A stretch of DNA of 5,006 nucleotides from contig JAKAHW010000082.1 in assembly GCA_021825285.1 (NCBI GenBank), forward strand, positions 1 through 5,006, given 5' to 3'. A program made the position numbers and the translations under genes. Of the stretch, positions 1-5,006 are shown piece by piece. Under the pieces are notes generated by a model. The model did no database searches and was not told where the DNA came from. It saw only the letters and a program-made list of their open reading frames with translations. The stretch's first letter is position 1. Every line of letters begins with the position of its first letter. The DNA comes from a bacterium (GTDB taxonomy: Bacteria; Patescibacteria; Microgenomatia; Levybacterales; GWA1-39-11).

Positions 1-1290
1 TGCAACTCTTTTTCCTCTTTCAATCCTCTTTTGGGTTGCTTCGTCCAGATCGCTTCCAAATTGAGCAAATGCGGCAAGCTCCCTGTATTGTGATAGATCA
101 AGCCTTAAAGGACCGGCTACTTGCTTCATGGCTTTTGTTTGCGCTGAACCTCCAACACGGGACACGGAAAGCCCTGCATTAATCGCCGGTCGCGTACCCG
201 AGTTAAATAAATCGGTTTCAAGGTATATTTGCCCATCTGTAATAGAAATGACATTGGTTGGAATATAAGCCGACACATCCCCCGCTTGAGTTTCAATAAT
301 AGGAAGAGCAGTTATCGACCCTCCACCGTTTTTGTCGGAAAGCCTTGCAGCTCTCTCAAGCAATCTTGAGTGAAGATAGAAGATGTCTCCGGGATAAGCT
401 TCTCGGCCTGCAGGACGCCTCAAAAGCAAAGAAATTTGCCTATATGCCCAAGCATGCTTTGAGAGATCGTCGTAAACAATTAGAACATCTTCTCCTTTGT
501 TCATAAAGTATTCCCCTATGGATACAGCGGTGAATGGAGACAGATATTGAAGGGCAGGGGATTCAGATGCGCCCGCGGTAACAATAATTGTATAATCCAT
601 TGCCCCAGCCTCTTCTAGTCTGGCTATGGTTCTTGCGACATTTCCCCTTTTTTGCCCAATTGCACAATAGATGCAAATAACTCTTTTTAACCCCAGATCT
701 TTCTTTTTTTGGTTAATAATTGTGTCAATTGCAATTGCAGTTTTTCCCGTATTTCTGTCACCTATAATAAGCTCTCTTTGCCCTCTTCCTATTGGAATAA
801 TAGCGTCTATAGCCTTAATTCCAGTTTTCAAAGGGGTGTCTACGGCTTGTCTGGCAACTACTCCCGGAGCAATTGTCTCAAGAGGGTAAAATTTTCCTCC
901 GCTTTTTAAAGGTTTTGCATCTAAAGGTTCCTGTAATGGGTTGATTACTCTTCCTACTAGCTCATCAGAAACATTTACTCCCAAAATTCTTCCAGTTGTT
1001 TTTACCTTCATTCCTTCAGTAATTGAATTTGTTTCGGAAAGAAGAATTATAGATGCTTGCTCTTCATTAAGGGTAAAAACAAGACCGAGAGCTTTATTCT
1101 CAAATTCAACCTCTTCTCCGAAGCCAGCTTGGGATAAGCCCGAAACTTTAGCAATTCCATCTCCAATAGACTCAACTAACCCTTCATTCAATGCTTTTGG
1201 AGAGACATCTATGGTTGAAAGTTTTTTTTCAATTTCTCTGATAAAATCCTCAGAGGTTATTTCGTTTTTTGTTTTATTTTTTCCGTTCAT
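1..1290 (-). CDS. atpA: F1 ATP synthase subunit alpha, 3'-truncated by the window edge
   Basis: Alpha alternates with beta in the F1 hexamer and carries the non-catalytic nucleotide sites. The 430 visible codons are open from the ATG to the left edge; the family is usually about 500-510 residues, so roughly 70-80 C-terminal residues are missing. Visible in order: an N-terminal helix (about 13-25) that in relatives contacts delta; the N-terminal beta barrel (about 35-105); the P-loop GDRNTGKT (177-184, Lys183, Thr184); CAIGQKRGN (209-217); the Walker B stretch VLIVYDD (269-275); the RREAYPGD-like block (291-302, [12 protein letters not shown]); and SVSRVGG (375-381), whose Arg378 matches the arginine finger that reaches the beta catalytic site. 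The P-loop has Asn180 where Gln is usual. The ATG overlaps the atpH stop as ATGA, with only a weak purine stretch (AAAGAAA) upstream, so translation is probably coupled to atpH. Identity is certain. Confidence 0.98.
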   Translation of the reverse strand, partial: MNGKNKTKNEITSEDFIREIEKKLSTIDVSPKALNEGLVESIGDGIAKVSGLSQAGFGEEVEFENKALGLVFTLNEEQASIILLSETNSITEGMKVKTTGRILGVNVSDELVGRVINPLQEPLDAKPLKSGGKFYPLETIAPGVVARQAVDTPLKTGIKAIDAIIPIGRGQRELIIGDRNTGKTAIAIDTIINQKKKDLGLKRVICIYCAIGQKRGNVARTIARLEEAGAMDYTIIVTAGASESPALQYLSPFTAVSIGEYFMNKGEDVLIVYDDLSKHAWAYRQISLLLRRPAGREAYPGDIFYLHSRLLERAARLSDKNGGGSITALPIIETQAGDVSAYIPTNVISITDGQIYLETDLFNSGTRPAINAGLSVSRVGGSAQTKAMKQVAGPLRLDLSQYRELAAFAQFGSDLDEATQKRIERGKRVA

Positions 1291-1640
1291 ATGGTTTCTT
1301 TTAATGATTCTATTGTCTGATATAAGTAATTTTTTACGGACAAATCAATAGTCGTATCTTCTATTGTCACTTTAATACCTGATTTTATTTGCTCATCTTT
1401 TGAAAAAACAATCCTTTTATCTTTAAAAATATCAATAATTTTTGCTTTAAAACTTGCTGGAATCTCTGTATCGGATTTGACATATACAGCATTTTTAACC
1501 GAGTAAGCCTTAAGATATGATAAGAATTTTATTAAATCACTTCTTCCTAATTTTTTCAAAACATAATCAATTGCGTTTGTTCCTGCGTTTCCCTCTTTAG
1601 CAATTAGTTCCGCCAACTTCTTTAACTTTTGTTCATTCAT
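1287..1640 (-). CDS. atpH: F1 ATP synthase subunit delta (OSCP), unusually short
   Basis: Delta joins the peripheral stalk b subunits to the top of the alpha/beta head. The product has 117 residues, against about 175-180 in the family. The second half fits the delta C-terminal domain: a strand and helix at about 45-73, then [20 protein letters not shown] and [18 protein letters not shown], matching the usual pattern of a conserved 'G-hydrophobic-basic, DG/DxS' hairpin followed by a last helix. Only about 45 residues precede this, where the family has a six-helix bundle of about 105. The next in-frame codons upstream reach a TAA within about ten codons with no ATG, GTG or TTG, so a missed longer start is unlikely. 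The start lies inside the end of atpF (8-nt overlap) with no clear Shine-Dalgarno, suggesting translational coupling. Position between atpF and atpA strongly supports the call; sequence similarity alone is weak. Confidence 0.9.
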   Translation of the reverse strand: MNEQKLKKLAELIAKEGNAGTNAIDYVLKKLGRSDLIKFLSYLKAYSVKNAVYVKSDTEIPASFKAKIIDIFKDKRIVFSKDEQIKSGIKVTIEDTTIDLSVKNYLYQTIESLKETI

Positions 1641-2136
1641 ATTTTTTAAGTCTCTGAATATTTCTCTTTAAGATCTTATCTTTTTCCTCTTTTGTGAACA
1701 TATCCTCAATTACCTTGTCTAATACTTTCTTTGAGATATCCAAAGCCAAATTTTTGGATTCTTTTTGAATTCTTTCAATTTCTAATTTTGCCTGGTTTGA
1801 AGCCGCGGAAAGGATTTTTTCTGCTGCCTTCTTTGATTCGGAAAGCATGTCTTCCTTTATCTTCTCAGATGCAGCCTTTGTTTCTATAAGTATTTTCTCA
1901 GCTTCTCTTGCCGCTTCTTGTAGAAGTTGGTCACGTTCTACGTTCGCTTTTTCCAAAGCTTCGTGAGCCTGATTTGCTTCATCAAGACCTGTTTTTATTT
2001 TTTCCTGTCTATCATTCAGCACTTTTAATAGTGGTTTGTATAAATATTTTTTAAATACAAAAGCCAGAATTAAAAAATTTACTATTTGTGCTATGAAAAA
2101 CCCAGGTTCAAATCCAAAATTCTTTAAAATTTCCAT
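1633..2136 (-). CDS. atpF: F0 ATP synthase subunit b (peripheral stalk)
   Basis: Subunit b forms the dimeric stator stalk that holds the F1 head against rotation. The 167-residue length is normal. Residues 13-32 form the single membrane helix (FFIAQIVNFLILAFVFKKYL), followed by the typical YKPLLKVLNDRQEKI segment (35-47), in which Arg43 matches the conserved basic residue just after the membrane. From about 45 to 150 the chain is a highly charged, Ala/Glu/Lys-rich helix with the irregular heptad or hendecad spacing of b subunits. The C-terminal segment (about 150-167) would meet delta. There is one b gene and no sign of a b' paralogue in the window, so a homodimer is expected. The likely Shine-Dalgarno AAAGG lies 11 nt before the ATG, inside a possible hairpin. 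The gene ends in TGA, overlapping the atpH start. Confidence 0.97.
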   Translation of the reverse strand: MEILKNFGFEPGFFIAQIVNFLILAFVFKKYLYKPLLKVLNDRQEKIKTGLDEANQAHEALEKANVERDQLLQEAAREAEKILIETKAASEKIKEDMLSESKKAAEKILSAASNQAKLEIERIQKESKNLALDISKKVLDKVIEDMFTKEEKDKILKRNIQRLKKYE

Positions 2137-2146
2137 AATAAATATC

Positions 2147-2171
2147 GCCTTTATGCTTATTTATAAAGAGC
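2147..2171 (-). promoter_or_regulatory. Possible RNA hairpin covering the atpF ribosome binding site
   Basis: In the 41-nt atpE-atpF spacer, the minus-strand arms GCTCTTTAT (2171-2163) and ATAAAGGC (2154-2147) can pair over eight base pairs with one bulged T, leaving an eight-base loop. The 3' arm contains AAAGG (2152-2148), the only Shine-Dalgarno-like sequence before atpF. If the stem forms, it would hide that site and lower atpF initiation relative to atpE. There is no T-run after it, so it is not an intrinsic terminator. The stem is short and mostly A-U, so stability is modest and chance formation in AT-rich DNA is possible. Confidence 0.4.
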
Positions 2172-2177
2172 TTTACT

Positions 2178-3124
<947 letters not shown>

Positions 3125-3133
3125 GACCTCGTT

Positions 3134-3162
3134 ATTGTATAAAAAGATGGGAAATTAGTCAA
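3134..3162 (-). promoter_or_regulatory. Sigma70-type promoter for the atp operon
   Basis: The minus strand has TTGACT (3162-3157) as a -35 box and TACAAT (3139-3134) as a -10 box, each five of six matches to consensus, separated by exactly 17 bases. It lies in the 63-nt dnaE-atpB spacer and faces atpB. The -10 box ends 9 bases before the atpB ATG, so a start 6-8 bases downstream would give a leader of about 1-4 nt. No intrinsic terminator for dnaE is visible between dnaE and this promoter, so read-through from dnaE may also supply atp mRNA. Confidence 0.72.
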
Positions 3163-3187
3163 CAATGAATTGCTTGTAAAGCGTATA

Positions 3188-5006
3188 TTAATTAACGCTT
3201 CGAAGGCGGCTTAAGGTATCGACGATTACTACAGGCCTTTCATCTTTAAAATCAAGTTTTCCTTCAACAACTATTATAGAATCCCTATTCAAAAGGCCTT
3301 TAACAATTTCATATGTTTTAGGAAACACAACACACTCAACACTAAACCCTACATTGTCTTCAAGTGTAATAAAAGCCATTTCGCTGTTACTTTTACGAGT
3401 TATTATTTTCTTGACTTGTGAAAGAATTCCTCCTATTTTAATTCTGGTGCCTTCTTTTTCTTCACCCAAATCGACTATGCTATGGGAAACCGTGGCTATT
3501 AAGTTGTCAAGTTCGTGGTTTAATGGATGGTCTGTTAGGAAAAAACCTAAAAGTTCTTTCTCAAAAAACAACTTTTCTTTATCAGAAAATTCATCTATAT
3601 CCTCAACTAATGTGTCTTTCTGATAGCTTTTTTTTGTGGCAAGATCATCACCAAAAAGACTGAACTGGTTTTTAATTTTAGCTTTTTCTTCTTTGTTGAT
3701 TTTATCAACGACATTTGCCATAGAAGAGAGAAGGGAAGCGCGATTTCCAAACTCATCCATTGCGCCCGCTTTTATTAGGCTTTCAAGAGTTTTTTTGTTT
3801 ACTTTTGATAAGTCTACACGGTTACAGAAATCATAAAGACCCGTAAAGTTTCCATCTTTTCTTGCTTCAAGGATTGTTGAGATTGCAGCAGCACCGACGT
3901 TTTTAATGGCTGTGAGTCCGAAACGTATTTTGTTATTCTCTATTGAAAATTCAAATTCGGATTTGTTGACAGAGGGTGGTAAGACTTCGACTTTTAGTCT
4001 TCTGCATTCGGCAATTGCTTGAGAGATCTTTTCGTTTTTAGCCGGACCTGTCGTGCCGCGAGATTCGGCGGTAAGAAGTGCAGTCATAAATTCAACGGGA
4101 TAATGGGCTTTAAGGTACCCGGTTCTAAAAGCGATGGTTGCATAGCATGCAGCGTGGGATTTATTAAATCCGTATCCGGCGAATGGCGCTATAAGCTCAA
4201 AAATTTCCTCGGCCTTTTTTTGTGTTAGCCCGTTCTTAACAGCCCCCGAAAGAAAAATTTCCCTTTGTTTCTTCATTTCTGCTGGAATTTTTTTGCCCAT
4301 TGCTTTGCGGAACTTATCAGCATCAAGCCACGTGTAGCCGGCCAGGGCAATTGTTGTTAGTAAAACGTCGTCTTGAAAGGTCAAAATTCCATAAGAAGGC
4401 GCTAATATTTCCTCAAGCCGAGGATCGGGAAACTTAATTAGTTTTGGATTGTGTTTTCTGGCAATAAATTCCGGAATGTTTTGCATGGGACCCGGTCTGT
4501 ATAAAGCAACCATAGCCATTAAATCAAAGATGGTAGTTGGTTTTAAGTCCTTTATATACCTTCGCATTCCCGAAGATTCAAGCTGGAATATTCCTGTTGT
4601 TTCCGCATTTGAGAGAAGCTCATACGTTTTTTTATCGTCCAGAGGAAGTTTTGTAAGGTCTATCTCAGCGTTTTGGTTTTGCCTGATAAACTTTAAAGTC
4701 TCTTCTATAATAGTTAAGTTTCTCAGTCCCAAAAAATCCATTTTTAAGAGTCCGACTCCGTCTTCTCCAACAGTGTACATGTCATACTGAGTAACAACTT
4801 TATCTCCGTTTGTTTCTCTTTGGAGTGGAGTATACTCGGTTAATGGTTTGTCGGCTATGACAACCCCTGCTGCATGTACTGAAGCGTGGCGTGCTACTCC
4901 TTCAAGTTTTTTTGCAACGTCTAAAAGCCTTTTTGTTTCAGGTTCCGTTTTGTAGGCCATCGAAAGGTCGGGACTTTGTTCAAGCGCTTTTTCAATTGTC
5001 ATTGCA
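3188..5006 (-). CDS. dnaE: DNA polymerase III alpha subunit (DnaE1 type), 5'-truncated by the window edge
   Basis: This is the replicative polymerase subunit that extends DNA at the fork. The frame is open to the right edge; the Met at 5002 is preceded in frame by an Ala codon and aligns to an internal family position, so it is not the true start. Counting from that Met: RHASVHAAGVVI (39-50); the third catalytic aspartate in MDFLGLR (Asp89); GIFQLESSGMRRYI (137-150); LYRPGPMQNIPEFIARKH (167-184); AMGKK (234-238); FAGYGFNKSHAACYA (274-288); helix-hairpin-helix region (about 355-415); the beta-clamp motif QFSLFG (446-451); ELLGFFLTDHPL (483-494); and an OB fold (about 518-600). The PHP domain and the first two catalytic aspartates lie outside the window. 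The protein stops right after the OB fold, without the tau-binding tail of E. coli DnaE. It ends in TAA, 63 nt before atpB. Confidence 0.97.
   Translation of the reverse strand, partial: AMTIEKALEQSPDLSMAYKTEPETKRLLDVAKKLEGVARHASVHAAGVVIADKPLTEYTPLQRETNGDKVVTQYDMYTVGEDGVGLLKMDFLGLRNLTIIEETLKFIRQNQNAEIDLTKLPLDDKKTYELLSNAETTGIFQLESSGMRRYIKDLKPTTIFDLMAMVALYRPGPMQNIPEFIARKHNPKLIKFPDPRLEEILAPSYGILTFQDDVLLTTIALAGYTWLDADKFRKAMGKKIPAEMKKQREIFLSGAVKNGLTQKKAEEIFELIAPFAGYGFNKSHAACYATIAFRTGYLKAHYPVEFMTALLTAESRGTTGPAKNEKISQAIAECRRLKVEVLPPSVNKSEFEFSIENNKIRFGLTAIKNVGAAAISTILEARKDGNFTGLYDFCNRVDLSKVNKKTLESLIKAGAMDEFGNRASLLSSMANVVDKINKEEKAKIKNQFSLFGDDLATKKSYQKDTLVEDIDEFSDKEKLFFEKELLGFFLTDHPLNHELDNLIATVSHSIVDLGEEKEGTRIKIGGILSQVKKIITRKSNSEMAFITLEDNVGFSVECVVFPKTYEIVKGLLNRDSIIVVEGKLDFKDERPVVIVDTLSRLRSVN

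Noticed and set aside
941..1351. Plus-strand open frame of 136 codons opposite atpA and atpH
   Set aside because: It lies antisense to two well-recognised genes, has low-complexity Ser/Phe-rich content typical of a shadow frame, and has no convincing ribosome site.
3125..3187. Intrinsic terminator after dnaE
   Set aside because: There is a T-run near the -10 box but no GC-rich stem before it; only a four-pair CAAT/ATTG match is visible.
4449..4790. Plus-strand open frame of 113 codons opposite dnaE
   Set aside because: The minus strand encodes conserved DnaE motifs through this whole stretch, so this is an antisense shadow.
5000..5002. ATG as the true start of dnaE
   Set aside because: The frame stays open to the window edge and this Met aligns to an internal position just before the HASxHAAGVV block; the PHP domain and first catalytic aspartates must lie further upstream.

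Overview
This window is a compact, AT-rich bacterial segment in which every gene reads on the minus strand. From right to left it holds the 3' part of dnaE (replicative DNA polymerase III alpha subunit), then the start of an F-type ATP synthase operon in the classical order atpB (a), atpE (c), atpF (b), atpH (delta) and the first 430 codons of atpA (alpha), which runs off the left edge. About 98% of the bases are coding. The only gaps of any size are 63 nt (dnaE-atpB) and 41 nt (atpE-atpF).

The standard bacterial code fits. TGA is used as the stop of atpF and atpH, and no reading frame needs it recoded. There is no atpI ahead of atpB; dnaE takes that place. AT richness, tight or overlapping genes, a much shortened delta subunit and the flavour of the ATP synthase proteins suggest a streamlined genome, possibly a Patescibacteria/CPR lineage such as Microgenomates. 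That placement is an inference from resemblance and is not proven by any marker in the window.

Region by region: 3188-5006 is DnaE from before the third catalytic aspartate through the beta-clamp motif and OB fold to the stop. 3125-3187 is a spacer with a good sigma70-type promoter whose predicted start lies only 1-4 nt before the atpB ATG. 2178-3124 holds atpB and atpE, overlapping by one base; atpE has a perfect ten-base Shine-Dalgarno. 2137-2177 is a spacer with a small hairpin that covers the atpF Shine-Dalgarno. 1-2136 holds atpF, atpH and atpA joined by 8-nt and 4-nt overlaps.

The products would build a membrane proton channel (a and c ring), its peripheral stalk (b, delta) and the catalytic head (alpha, with beta, gamma and epsilon presumably encoded beyond the left edge). 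The conserved residues point to a working, proton-type enzyme. I found no mobile element, CRISPR array, RNA gene or unknown system. The unusual points are the leaderless-looking promoter, the contrast in translation signals between atpE and atpF, the truncated delta N-domain, and substitutions in the c-subunit glycine motif and the alpha P-loop.
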